Positions 47,817-60,600 of a stretch of DNA of 64,000 bases are shown one piece after another. The position numbers were made by a program, and so were the translations under genes. The notes below the pieces were generated by a model that saw only the letters and a program-made list of their open reading frames with translations, was not told the DNA's origin and ran no database searches. Numbering within the stretch: position 1 is the stretch's first letter; each line of letters starts with the position of its first letter. Source of the stretch: Toxorhynchites rutilus septentrionalis (lineage: Eukaryota; Arthropoda; Insecta; Diptera; Culicidae); the NCBI RefSeq assembly GCF_029784135.1, contig NC_073744.1, forward strand, positions 14,984,929 through 15,048,928, read 5' to 3'.

Positions 47817-48899
47817 TATATGTTACGTTGTATACCATTAGATAGGAGATTTATCCAGCTTTTTTTTTGCTTAAAACATGAACCGTAAATATAATGATAA
47901 AAAAGTTAACAATTTGATGATTTAAATCGGTATGTTATTTCGATTTTAAAGACTACTCATTTTCTTCCACAACGCAACGAGCAATCTTTTTACCTACAAT
48001 TCGGATCACAACGTGAGTCGATGCGTATTATGAATTATTCTCCATTTGCCGGTAGTAGGCATTTATCAGTCGGCAGCATTTTCCCTTTTTTCTCTGGAAT
48101 GGTACAGATTTTTTCGTTATTTTTGGTACAGATTCTGTACGGTACAGAGAACAGATTTTCGTCAAAAAGTACAGACTGGTACAAATTTTTTCCATTTGTG
48201 GAATTTCTTACATTTGAACAAAGCTATATTAACACGTTGACTACCACGTTAGTCACCGGTGACTGACATCGAATTTTCGCTCAGGCTATGTCAGTCACCG
48301 ATGACTAACAGTATAACATATGAAAATAAAGGTAACTAATATAGGCATATAAGCTAATAAGCATTCCCTTTTCGAACAAAAATACCTTCGACTACAATAA
48401 GAAACGATGGCCCTAATACGTTTCAAAATTTCCATAAAGTCGCTATAAAACCGTGGCATTCAACGTGTCAAGGTACATGACGACTTTTAGGTCGCAGTAT
48501 CGCTCGGTGCTGCTGATCATAAAAGCATTTACAATGCAATGATTGATCAGTTTCATAATAATTTCATAATTTCAATAAACGAATAATTGGATGCCTAAAA
48601 CGAATTGGTAGTTCGCTCACCTTTTTAACGCTTCGATGCCTTGTTTGTAACGTAGATCTGATCAACCGTTCTCCCTTGATGATGAGTTATACGTACGTGA
48701 GAAAAACTCTCTTTTATTTGTAAAGATAAATGAGTATTTTTTTAATTTTTAAAAATTATTTTTTCTCTACAACGAATATTTTCGATGGTACAGATTTTTG
48801 GTATAGATTTTTGGAATTAAGTACAGATAAGTAAGATTTTTGTCCCCTCTTGTGCAGATTCAAATGTGGCAACACTGATTTCCGGTACTTTCTGATCAT
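47817..48899. other. Intergenic with short hairpin and GTACAGATTTT repeats
   Basis: GTACAGATTTTT-type motifs recur at 48105-48190 and 48785-48830 and seem to mark ends of a non-coding repeat. Inside is a hairpin (48247-48309). No gene. Confidence 0.5.
48247..48309. repeat. Hairpin with AGTCACCGGTGACT palindrome
   Basis: GTTAGTCACCGGTGACTGAC is mirrored by GTCAGTCACCGATGACTAAC about 20 bp further on; the left arm also contains a 14-bp palindrome. Confidence 0.75.
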
Positions 48900-49173
48900 A
48901 GGGTACAGTTTATGGGACCGCTGCTTTGCCGACGTGTTTTGTTTGTAATCACTTCTTAAACGTCGACAACCCGGCTCGTTTCTTGGCCCGCTACACAGTA
49001 GTATGGAAGACATTGAGCTTGCCAGCGACGTCCCGGATGGAGAGGTTGGGAATCCGCTTATATTTCATCCCCACCTTCTTCGTCGTCGCTGCCACGTCCG
49101 GATTACGTTTGCCGCCCCTTCCAGGCTTCCTGGCTGTCGACGGACGCTCCCCGAACACTTTTAAAACGTTCAA
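48900..49173 (-). pseudogene. Mariner (ITm) transposase N-terminal relic
   Basis: The minus strand reads GRGGKRNPDVAATTKKV and RIPNLSIRDVAGKLNV-HTTV, followed after a stop by RAKKRAGLSTFKK: the helix-turn-helix part of an ITm transposase (copy 2 of the D37E element has RSSVRDVASKLNLSSSFVQ here). It is cut at about 48895 by unrelated repeat sequence, and the catalytic domain is absent. Confidence 0.7.
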
Positions 49174-49195
49174 AGGGAAATTGATTAAAAATGTT

Positions 49196-49808
49196 GGTTC
49201 GTACGAAAAACTACCCCATGCAAAATATCAGAGCTCAATCGGACTTCATTTACTAATGTCGCACAGCCGTTAAAGTTTGAGTTTTTTTGAAAAATCACAC
49301 AAGGGGGAGTGTAGGAAATCGGGGTTTTCGAAAAAAAAATTGATGCCAAATGTCTTAAAATCGCACTAAACGTCATGATTTACTGTTATTTAGAAACAAA
49401 ATTATTGGTCAAAAATTTGTTTTTTAGCACATGGTCGTTTTTTCGTCTGAAAAGTCGATTTTTTTTCGAAACAACTGTAAATCTCGAAGTTTCATGGATT
49501 TTAAGACGTTTGGCAAAAGACATTTGAGACATTTTGTTTTCGAAAACTCCGATTTCCTTTTCCTTCCTTGGATTTTAAAAAACTCATACTTTGACGGATG
49601 TGCGACACTAGTAAATGAAGTGCGATTGAGCTGATATTTTGCATAGGGTAGTTTTTCGTTGGAATCACCATTTTTCAATCAAGTTTCCTTTGAAAATTCG
49701 AGATGACCATTTTCATTGGCACTATACATATTAGAGTGCCAATGAAAATGGCCATCTCGAATTTTCAAAGAATACTTTATTAAAAATGGTGATTCCAACG
49801 AAAAACTA
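49196..49808. repeat. Foldback repeat with strong terminal hairpin
   Basis: TCGTACGAAAAACTACCC with CAAAATATCAGAGCTCAATC GGACTTCATTTACTA (49198-49260) is mirrored at about 49608-49665. A second hairpin has arms 49649-49727 and 49737-49808 around a loop of about 10 bp. Non-coding. Confidence 0.75.
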
Positions 49809-49811
49809 CAC

Positions 49812-50299
49812 TAGGGTGGCAATGGATGTATGGAAAAAATTCATCATTGAATTTCAAAAACCGACCATGTCCATTTCGTTTATTGGCCCAAAAAAAATAC
49901 CTGTGCAAAGTTTCAGTTCAATTGGACATGACCTACGGGTGCCTCAAAGCGCTCAAAATTTTGATTTTTTTTGGCCACTTAGGCTAAGTCCCGGAAAGTT
50001 GATTTTCAGCCAAAATTTTTTTTTCGAGATAACACCAGATCTCGACGTTTTATGCATTTTTAAGTCATTTGGCATCGAAAAAAAAACTATCTTCCAAATT
50101 TACTTTACTCCCCCCTTGGAAGATTTTCGAGGATTAAAAAATCAAAACTTTGAGGCGTTTGGAGGCACCCCTAAATCATGTCCGATCGAGCTGTAACTTT
50201 GCAAAGGTCATTGTTTTGGGCCAATAAACAAAATGTACATGATTGGTTTTTGGAATTTGACATTAAATTTGACAATTTGACATTTTCGCTGCCACCCTA
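49812..50299. repeat. hAT-type MITE-like element, second copy
   Basis: About 488 bp, ends TAGGGTGGCAATGG and GCTGCCACCCTA as in 38774-39792, with the same inner motifs (GGGTGCCTCAAAGCGCT, CGAGATAACACCAGATCTCG). No 8-bp duplication is visible; it directly abuts the previous hairpin. Confidence 0.75.
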
Positions 50300-50305
50300 G
50301 TATAC

Positions 50306-50635
50306 ATATACAGCCATTTCATGCCAAACCGATATAGTGGTTCTCAGATTTTCGTCAAAAGTGGTAATTTTGTTATTTATTGCAAACAAATATACCCGAT
50401 TTCTTTTATTTTTTTAATAGGGTGCCCATTTCCATTTCAGGGTGGTCAGAAAAATCCTTTTTTCCCCTTTTATCCAAAAATAACTTTTTGCAAAAATTCA
50501 TGACATTTGAACTACAGAACCGATTTAGATGATCGTACGGTGTTTAGCGATAAAGAATGAAATTACCACTTTTGACGAAAATCGGAGAACCACTCTGATG
50601 GTTTGGCATTGAATGACTGCATATATACACATTTT
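50306..50635. repeat. MITE with about 55-bp inverted ends
   Basis: The left end CAGCCATTTCATGCCAAACC, GGTTCTCAGATTTTCGTC and AAAAGTGGTAAT are mirrored by ATTACCACTTTTGACG, GGAGAACCACTCTGATGG and TTTGGCATTGAATGACTGC. Non-coding. Confidence 0.8.
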
Positions 50636-51565
50636 GAACAGAAATACACAAACTTGAAGTCACCAATATTTACTCGTTCCGATCTTTACTCGTGGAATAA
50701 TGGCCTCGAAGCCCTCGCATACTGCGTCCAACAGTTTAATCAGCTTCTTGATCAGTACCGTGAGATATCCATACGCGCCCAATGCATCTATTCAGTTGGG
50801 TAAGTGTTTGCACTAACTCGAATCGTATAAAACTATCGGCCGGTGAATTGTCCGCAGTCTGCAGAGGCTCTTAGAGTATAAACGCAACAAAATTAAAACT
50901 CGTGGCCCGCTATCGCCGTTGGCACCGCTACGCTCCTGCCACTCATTCCGCTGCTCCTGTCACTCACACGCTAAAACGATGACCATGCTTTACATTTCAC
51001 AGTTTTACTATTAAAATTAATAAAATTATTCAATTGTTAATCTTAAGAAAAATAAAATGTTATCGATTGTGATAGATGTGTAGAAATCTATCAATTGAAA
51101 CAAACATCTTTGCTATCTTTTAATAAATGCTCGAGTTATAAGAGTTCAAATTCTCTCCTTTTTTTGCCTCCATTTTCGGTGTCTAGATTTTCATTTTACC
51201 TCTATATCTTCCGGTTAGACGTAGTCCTACGTCAGAAACAATCAACGCGCGAAGCTATTCAATGATTTTCCTAACTGCAATTTTAGGTGAATAAGTTGTT
51301 TACCAGAAAACGCATATCCACCTCATGAATTGGTAAGCACATATATATATCCATCAGCAACAATAGAATCGTTAGAGCTTTCTTTTCGTTCTATCCAAAC
51401 AGACGCTTCGTGCTTCCATCGCACGATCTCCGCACTTTTTTATCCCGTTGATGATATGTTTTCTTCGAGAAATCCTACCATAATTACAATAAATTAAGCT
51501 TATCGACACAAATTACTCCATCTATATCTATTAAGCCTTCCACGGAGGAGCTCTCTCGTACCGCT
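50636..51565. other. 3' flank of the transporter gene
   Basis: No coding signal. It contains GACGTAGTCCTACGTC (51219-51234), another isolated copy of the hairpin tip motif. The transporter 3' UTR should lie directly left of 51566; no certain poly(A) signal was found. Confidence 0.45.
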
Positions 51566-51621
51566 TCACTGCAGCGGCTTCCTTACCGTTCTGGGAATGG
51601 TGGTAGCGATCAGACTCACAG
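51566..51621 (-). CDS. Transporter exon G (C-terminus, stop)
   Basis: VSLIATTIPRTVRKPLQ then TGA (51568-51566). Acceptor TTTTGTAG; joins exon F in phase 1. A short basic C-tail. Confidence 0.85.
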
Positions 51622-54600
51622 CTACAAAAGAGGCAAAATGAAGCCGTACCAAATGGTTGAATTTTAGCAGTCAATTCAGAATGTATGTTTCATAGACAGC
51701 ATCAAGACTATGGGCTCCATACTCACCGATTTGAATTGCACCGATCATAACAAAGGGCGGCCAGCACCCGAGCGACATCAGATACGGAAACAGCAGGTTA
51801 CCGATGATGGACCCGGTCCGGCCGAACATCATCGTCAGTGAGACGACCATCGTTCTGCGAAAGAAACAGGAACAGGAATGAGAGTAGGTGGTGCATTTTA
51901 AAATCCGAACGCATTTACCGCATAGACGTGGGGAACATTGCAACGACCGAACCGACCAGGGCGGTAGAACTGATGCTTGTGATGGTGATATACGTCGAAG
52001 ACAGTGCCAGCACGATGGCCGAGCTTTTGGCCCAATAAAGCGACACCCCACAAACGCCGGATGTGAGTAGTCCGTACACTGTGTTCACGGGAGAAAGAAA
52101 ATGGATCTGTCAATCGCGTAACATTCCCATCATCTTTGCGGTGTTTCATAATGAAAGCCCAAACCTAATGAGCGATTCATCATCAAAGGACACAACACAA
52201 GTTGATTAGCTCAATGGAGTAGCATTTTTCGGAACTGAGCTCTATTTGTCTTGTGTGGTAATTTTGCATGAGGACTAGGCTACCAACGCGTGTCACGTGT
52301 CGGTCCATACAAATCACTTCCCGTAGCGGTAAAGTGCTGTGACGTGAAATGCTGTGACAATGGCACAAAGGACCCAAGCACAAAGCCTTATTGACTCACC
52401 CAGAATGTTCCGATTGCCGATGGCATTAATCAGCATGGTTGTGATCACGTAGGCAAAGACGCCAACGAAGCCTATGATTAACGATTTGAGATACATGCTG
52501 CCTTCGGTTGTCTGCAAGCGTCGAAAAGGATCTTAGCGTTTGAGAAGAAGGAAAAAGGGGGGGATGATGGCGAGATGATTTTCCTACCGCTTCGCACAGT
52601 ATGATGTTATTCATGTCCACCACGTCTGATTCCGGGCTCAGCAGCAGTTGTTGCTGGTCGAGAGCTGATGAAACGGCTTCCTGCGAATGGATGCTGTTGG
52701 ATTTGTTCACTTTGTAGGCTAACATGTCGCACAACGTTGCATCGGCATTGAGGTTCGGATTCGGATCCAGCTCGTACTCATCGATGATGTTGAAAAGCTG
52801 GGGCACCCAGAGGCGGAATGTGTTGAGTCTAGCGGGAAATGAGGGAAAATTACATGAGTGCCGTGATGATTTCATGATGGAATTAGATCTAATTCAATGA
52901 TTCAATTATTAACACGAGAGACGTGACGTATTGTAATCATCATATTTTGTACAACGACGCTTTCGTCGTGTTACAAAAAACTGAAACGAAGGTTGCTTCA
53001 GCAAGAATCTGGAAGCATAACCCATTCCATTGCAGCGTTTTTTATGCATGAAAAGGACGGGTAAGTGAGAGCCTTGAACGTTGAACATCAATAGTGAAAC
53101 GAAAATTATCTGACTGTAAGAAAAAGCATATTCAACCTAACCCTACGATACTACTTTTATGGGTAACAATAAGGAAAACTCAAGAAAGTTGTGCCTGTTT
53201 TTTAACGTAGGACTACATTTTTCAGTAATGTTTCCAATTCAGAAAACAGAAAACAGTTTTTATGAAATAGAAATAGCAAATGCAGCATTTGTTCTACGGA
53301 CAATGGGGCTATCGAAAATATTGCAATTTGGGCTCCGCCCGTTTTCAATATTTTGTGTATAAACAAGCTACATTTCAGCGCATTCATGATTCATCAGTGA
53401 TCCAGAGAGCCAAACCAGACGGTAGCGAAGTTTTGCAAGGCCGAGAGTTTAGTTGAGTTTTTCAATTTGTCCTTTTCATGGCTAGAGATGAATGAACTGA
53501 GAAATTTTGAAGCCTCTATAATACAAGTCACAGTCTCGATTCAACTAGCAGACAACAGTATTTTTCAATGCTGATGTCAGACACAACTGTTTTGCTTGAT
53601 ACAAAGGATGATTGGAAGACAAATGTCGCACACAACGGTACAATTTTGTTCGGTGGAGCCACTGCGTCGATTGTCATGCATCATTTTTGCACCATATCTT
53701 TTTCGCAAGGATTTCAGCGTTCATACTTCTTTGCCAACTAAACGACGTGGTATGATAATCCGTTGCAAGAGATAATTATGTATGAGAGATGTTTGACCAA
53801 ATTTCGCCTCAGAAGGCATTCTCAGAATATGAGCGAAGTAAGCATTGTGCAAAGCCTACACGGATGGGCAGAAGCAAAAAAGAAAAGAAATATTAAATAA
53901 GACATACCGCGTCGATTTTCATACCGTCATGTGGAGATTGGTTGTGTATGATTGAATCATATGTACGTTTTGTAAATTTTATGAGCCATCAGATGGATAA
54001 CGCTGTGTCTAGCACGAAAAGAATTTTCGCGACTGAGTTCGCTATGTGTGTCAGCAATAAGAACAAAAATTGTGTGTATTGTTCTAACGAGAACAAGAAT
54101 GAATCATGAATCATCCATTTCCAACTGCTACTACAAAACCACGCAAATCCATTGGATCTCGGGGCCACTTTCACAGTGTTGCCAAAAATATTCAAAAATA
54201 AATAATAGCTCAATTCACGTTTTAATTTAGTGGGAATCTCTTTTATCGATTCATTGTATATTTTCGTTTTCGTTCAGTTCCGAAGAGAGGAAAATTTTAC
54301 ATCGGAATTTCCATCCTATACCTTTTTGTGATTCCTCTGTCATCCAGCATCCAGTTGCAGCGGCCCATCAGAGAAGAGTATTCAATTATTTTCCAACCGT
54401 AAAGCAATTAGCAATAAAATAAGGGCCAAATAACAACCAATGCAGCAGAAAAAATATTCGTAATCATGTTGGAACCTGAATAAATATACAATTATGCATA
54501 CATATTAAAAAAACGATATGTTATAATTTGGGAACGTATATGTAATGTTCATCAATATTTCAGTACTGTTAGTTTTTGAATGATATCAGGGTTGAATTGA

Positions 54601-57600
54601 AGGGTCTTATTCCCGTATACACTTCACGATGAAAACGAAATGAAGTATAACAGCGATGGCAACGATACGGTGTGGACATCTGGATTTGAAATTAGTTTTT
54701 ACAAGGCATACTACTCTCTATCAAATTAGCCGGCCCGAAGGTAGTCTAAAGTTGCTTAAATCCGAACCAAAATTTAAACTTGGAGTTATTTTGTTTACTT
54801 GAAGCACGTCTTTCTTACCCTAACTTAACCTATTACCACTAAAACTTATCATTATAATATAAAATTATCTTCAGATGCATTTTTTGTAAGAGATTATTTT
54901 ATCAGATGAAGGACACCAAGTTTTCCATTCACATTGAACACTACGGAGAAGTTAATTCTCATTAATAGTTTCTATTTGAAAAGCGTTCATTCTGCCTGAA
55001 AACCCATTGTTATCTTTGACGCTTCACTAACTCGTAAAACGAAATTCAATGACGTGTCGCTCATTTCGTTTTCGACGTGAAATGTATACGGGAATGAGGC
55101 CCATAGTCTCTTGATGAATAAAATGAACCATAAATTTGATTCAACTATTTCAACATATCATACTCCTGCTATCAAATCTACGTTTTCTAGTTTTCTTTGC
55201 TCTGTCCACATTTAATTTTTGTTTTTTGCATACCAATATCACAGGATAATACTAACTATTTAAAATATGTGCTATTCGGTTGAATGATCAATACAAAAAA
55301 ATGGTAGGGGAAGACGGGGTAAGACCGTCCTCCTAAAAAAACAGTTTTCAGTTAAACGTCCTCGGTCATTTCCCCTATTTGTTGTGCTACATATCATTGA
55401 GTATATAATAATCTACTACTAAAAATGTGTAACTGTTGATTGTATAACTTTTTCGGCGTTTTTTCATTAATTTTTAAAATGATAAAAAAACACTTCTTAT
55501 TTTGCTGGTGGGGTAAGAAGGGCCACCCGCGGGGAAGACGGAGCGATACTATTATCGAACAGTTTAGTCTAGTAAAAATAACAGGAAAAGTGTTGTCTAA
55601 GGTACTAAATGTTTAGGGTTGTTCTATATTCTATATTCCATGTGCAAAATCTGTTCACGTGAAGTCTTAATGACCCCGAAGTATGTATTTCTGGTTCCGA
55701 TTCGATATGTTGATATCACAACGTGTGGCGCTTTTACCCCGTCGGAAATGGTCCGTCTCCCCCTTTGGTTTTATTTGCTTGATTAATTCTCGAGTAATGC
55801 AGGAATTTGTGATTCATTTGTGTGGCATCCCCCCCTTAGAGAGGTGGTGGAGTGTCTAACTACCGTAAAAACATTTATTGCACCCAATAACCTCCTCATG
55901 CCAAATTTGGTTTCATTTGTTCGATTAATTCTCGAGTAATGCAGAAATTTGTATTTCATTTGTATGGCAGACCCCCTCCCCCCCTTAGAGAGGGGGTGGA
56001 GTGTCTCTTTACCGTAAAAACATTTATTGCACCCAATAACCTCCTCATGCCAAATTTGATTTCATTTGCTTGATTAATCCCCGAGTAATGGAGAAATTTG
56101 TGTTTCATTTGTATGGCAGCGCCCCTAAGAGAGGGGGAGGGGAATCTAACCACCATAGAATCATTTATTTAATTTAGAAATTTGTGTTTCATTTGTGTGG
56201 CAGACCCACCTCTCAGACCCAGGTTTCAAACTATCACGTAAACCTTTCCCGGCCCAAAAACCTCTAACCTCTGAACCATACCAATTTTAATGTCGATCGG
56301 TTCAGTAGTTTCCGAGTCCATAAGAATCAGACAGACAGAAAGAAAAAGATTAAGAATCAGACAGACAGAAAGATAAAGATTAAGAATCAGACAGAAAGAG
56401 AAAGATTTTGATATTTCATGCGCTCAAGTGTTGCAAGGTGTTTCGAAATGACAAAAGTATGCTATTAATGCTTCTTGCGTAGCATATTTGCCAAAATACT
56501 GAGGATTTCTTATAAAACTAGAAGTGGTCCATCTTACCCCGCCGGACGGTCTTACCCCCGTCTTCCCCTACAGTTCAAAAAATATATGATACTAAGAACG
56601 CATGTTTCTCTCATGGGAAAATAATCTTCCGAAATGTTATAACATTTGGCAATTTTTACATCTCGCTTCCCTGTTCCCTGTGCTAGCACTTGGTCGATGA
56701 AAATGCAGAAATAAGAGAAAGGCTAAGATTACTTTAAATAGGAGTACGCACGAAAATTTGATTGTACGAATAGAAACAAACAATTTTGTTCGATAGAAGC
56801 TGATGAATTCGAACGAAGCAAGGGGGAAGCAATGTAACCACAGCCATACAACTCAATGTGGTTGTTTACTTTCACTATTGCATACAATTCGTACGAGCAC
56901 TTTTCTGCATCCAGTGTCACCGCCGCCTAAGAAGCCATTTATCATGTCTTGTCTTAAGCGGACGTTACACGGTCAATACTATTGACAATATGATGACATT
57001 TGAGAGCATAATGACAGCTGAACACAGCCGACGACGCAGAAATTCGGATATTCCAGGCCCCGGCCAAGAGGATATGATCCGCGAGTCAAGATGTGTCGCA
57101 AATTTAGCTGTCATTACCAAACTATAAAACTTCTCGGTGAGCTCAAGGCAGATCTACGTAACAAGTTGCGCCCATTCGCTAATCATATTTAACCCGAAAC
57201 AATCGTCAAATTCGCGAAAATTTAAAGAAGATAGTTTTGCAATTCTAAAATTTGAATGGAGATTCTTAAGTTATTCGATTACTTGAAACACGACGCTCTC
57301 TTAACCATTTGGCTATATATTTCACAACACACAACATTTACAAAAACACGCCATTATAATATAAAATCATCATCAGACACAATTCTAGTTCAATATTACG
57401 TAATACTGTATTGCATAGATACATATTCGAAATAGAAAAACAAATTTTCATTCATAATTTTTTATTTTAGAAGTGTGTTAATGTCATCCTGTAAATTATT
57501 GGCTGTAGAGTGGATTTCACATTTTGACCCACCTGGTAGTATGTTAAGCGCCTTGATTAACACCAGCTTGAGAGTTTGGCAGTTCTTGCGAGTGACAGTG

Positions 57601-60600
57601 ATCGCAAATTGCATTTGCGACCCGGACATGTTTGACGCTGTGAAATGCAGTGTATTAGTATATGGATGCCCTAGGGCCGGGATTTTCTGTTTTTCGAGCA
57701 TCAATATCGTAACATTTCAAATAAATGCATGATGTTGACGTTTTACCTCTCGGACTTCGAGACTGAGTTGCCAGATCCGCAAGCGTGACTGTAAATTCAA
57801 AGACATTTCATTTTTATTAGTCTTTTTTGCGATTGCAATTTAATTTTTATAAACTTTAGAAATTCTAGGAAGCATGAATGAAAGCATTTGGTTTGGAAAA
57901 CTAATACTTTTAAAAGCCAAATACGATACTTTTCGTAATACAAATTAGAACATCAAAGTAAACTGACAATCTGATGTTGAGAAATTGGATGAAACGTAAC
58001 AGCGGTTTAGGAGTTTTTTTAACGTTCTGGACTCGGTCATAGTTTTGTTTGTGCTAGCAAACGGGCCAGCCACTTTAGTCTTAGTTGTGTGTTTCTTCAT
58101 ATTCCGCTATGAAGTTTGGAGAATGAGGATATGAGGGAAAATCACAGGCGGAGAAAAGTGCGTGTAAGGTGAATATGATCTAGAAATTATATATGAGGGG
58201 CTCAAAAGGAAAGGGGTGACTTGATCGATTTTTCCACCATAAACATTTTCTTTCGTGAATAGCTCAGCTGCAAAAACGTTCCAATTTCTGTTTGCTACAG
58301 AACCGATAATTGAGGATCTGACCTATTGTTCACATTGTCAAATAAGGTCGGAATATGTTTGCAGCTAATTTCTGACCGATGAAGAGAAATTCGAACATGT
58401 CACTTACACCTCTTTTCTTCTCAGTCCCTCATGTAATCTTATTCATAGAATAACAATATTTGCTTGTAGACAATACAACTTGCATATATTTTCGAAAACT
58501 AAAAAAAATCTGGCATCTCTGAAACAGAAAGGAACCGCCTGTATTTGTGAAGCGAGAAGTATGATGTGTTTTTGAAAAGGAAAAACGAGTTTTAAAGTGT
58601 AATTTATGAATGAAAATTAACTTTTCCGAATCAAATTAGTATTCTATGTGAACGCGAATTATTTTTTTCTGCAAGTGGTGAGAAAATCTTATACGAAAAT
58701 TGTGTCTGAAATTGATTTTACATTATGATAATAAGTTTTAGTAGGAATATCTGAAAATTTAGAGGAAATAGGTTAAGTGCTCCCGTGGTCGAGTTGTTAG
58801 CGTCCCACATTATCCTGCCGGGAGTTAGGGTTCGATTCCCGTTCTGGCCGAGGGACTTTTCGTCAAAAAAAAATTCTTCTGGCTTGCACCGCGTATTCTA
58901 GAACTTGCCATTCCAGAATACATTCAAGGCGTTTTATCCGGCATAGAAAACTCAACTAAGTACTACTAATAAAAATGACGCAAGTAGTACCTACATTGAG
59001 AAGGTCAAAGTTCCACCCGGAACGTTAGTGCCATCCAAGAAGAAGAAGAAGGTTAAGTTAGGGTCAGGACTTCTTGCTTCAAGTAGTTATATAACGATAA
59101 GTAGGAATCTTCATTCAAATCTGAGCAACTTAATACAGCTTTAGAGCTCTCTAATCTGATGGAAAATAGTTTGGATCCCAAACTCGAATGTCGCCACTAG
59201 TCATCGCGGATACTTTCGGTGTCTCGGGTTGAGGGCGATTTTGACCGGCATTGAGCTTCGTTTACTAGTTTAGGGGAGCGCCAAAGATTAGCTGATAGTA
59301 GGAATGAACACGTTTTCAAAATTAAAATCATGAATGAAAATTTTCCATATCAAATTAGTATTCTATTTAAATGAAAAACATTTATGTTTGCAGGTGGTGA
59401 AAAAGTCTCATAGGAAAATTGTTTATGAAGACATCTTTATATTCCCCTTTATTCCGCGCGGCGAATGAGGTGAGATGGCTCAAGTCACTGCATTCCCTTA
59501 GGCGAAAGGCTTGACTACAGTTTGTCACTAGATGAGATTAGATGTCGTGTCCTCATTTGTTATCGACTCAGGGATCGAAAAGAAGTTGAAAAGTAAGGTA
59601 GCTTCCACAATGAAGTGAGATCCTTTGCTATCTCACGTCACTCGCCGCGTGGAATAAGGGGGATTGTAATGAAGGAAATCAGTAACAATGGTGGAATTGT
59701 ATAGCCATATGATTGAACGAAAGTCAGAAATACGTGTTCCAAGTAATTAAATAACATAATGTGAAAATTTTCATTGAAATTTGAAAATTTGAAAACCGGC
59801 TTCGTGTTTTCTAATCTGATTTTTTAACTAACAAGTTTGGGACCAAGATTATGGCCCTAATTTGAAGTCGCCACCAGACGTCGACACTATTTCTCTGTCG
59901 TCGCGAATTACCAATTTACCTCCATCTGACATATCGTGATGTCGATGATGAACTATTTCATAGTGAGACAGGCGGTGACGGTAGGTAGAGTGAGATAGCG
60001 ATAATGTCGTACACCTGAGAGGAACCATCCCAATAGATTACCCAGGGGAGGGTGTCACAGTTACAGTCAATAGGAGAAAATATCAGTACATCAATAGAGC
60101 ATTGCACCAGGCTGATAACTAATTCCTAATTGAATTGCATACCGAGCAATGATTCCTGTTTATACTGAGATGTTCAACTTATAGCTAGGATAGAGTATTA
60201 TTTACCATCAGGAATCTGACTACATTTGATCTTACGTAATTAAAGATCGCATCTTGTGATCTCCCATCCATACTTCCGCTTTTCTACCGATGGAATGACA
60301 CGTGACAACAAACTACTTCCTACGTAACATGCACTTTCCTACCGGAAAACCCATTTCTCGCACCTTCCAGCACACACCTCCACACAGTATAACCACATGC
60401 AAATTTCTCAACTCACCCGAATAAAATTCCAAACTGGATGCTGTACGCTAGCAGCGAGTTCTTGAGATGCGGCTTACGGAACATTCCCAGAATCTGTTGC
60501 AACCCATCACGTAATCCCTTTAGCTTCGAGCTGCAGCTCGTCGTCCTCTCTTCTCCCTTGGCGGTAGTCTGCGTGCCATCCCCGCCAACATCCGCCTCAC

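Noticed and set aside
58779..58860. Possible tRNA gene (A and B boxes)
   Set aside because: The tRNA-like part continues into a non-tRNA body with a GAA-repeat tail and target duplications, so it is a SINE head.
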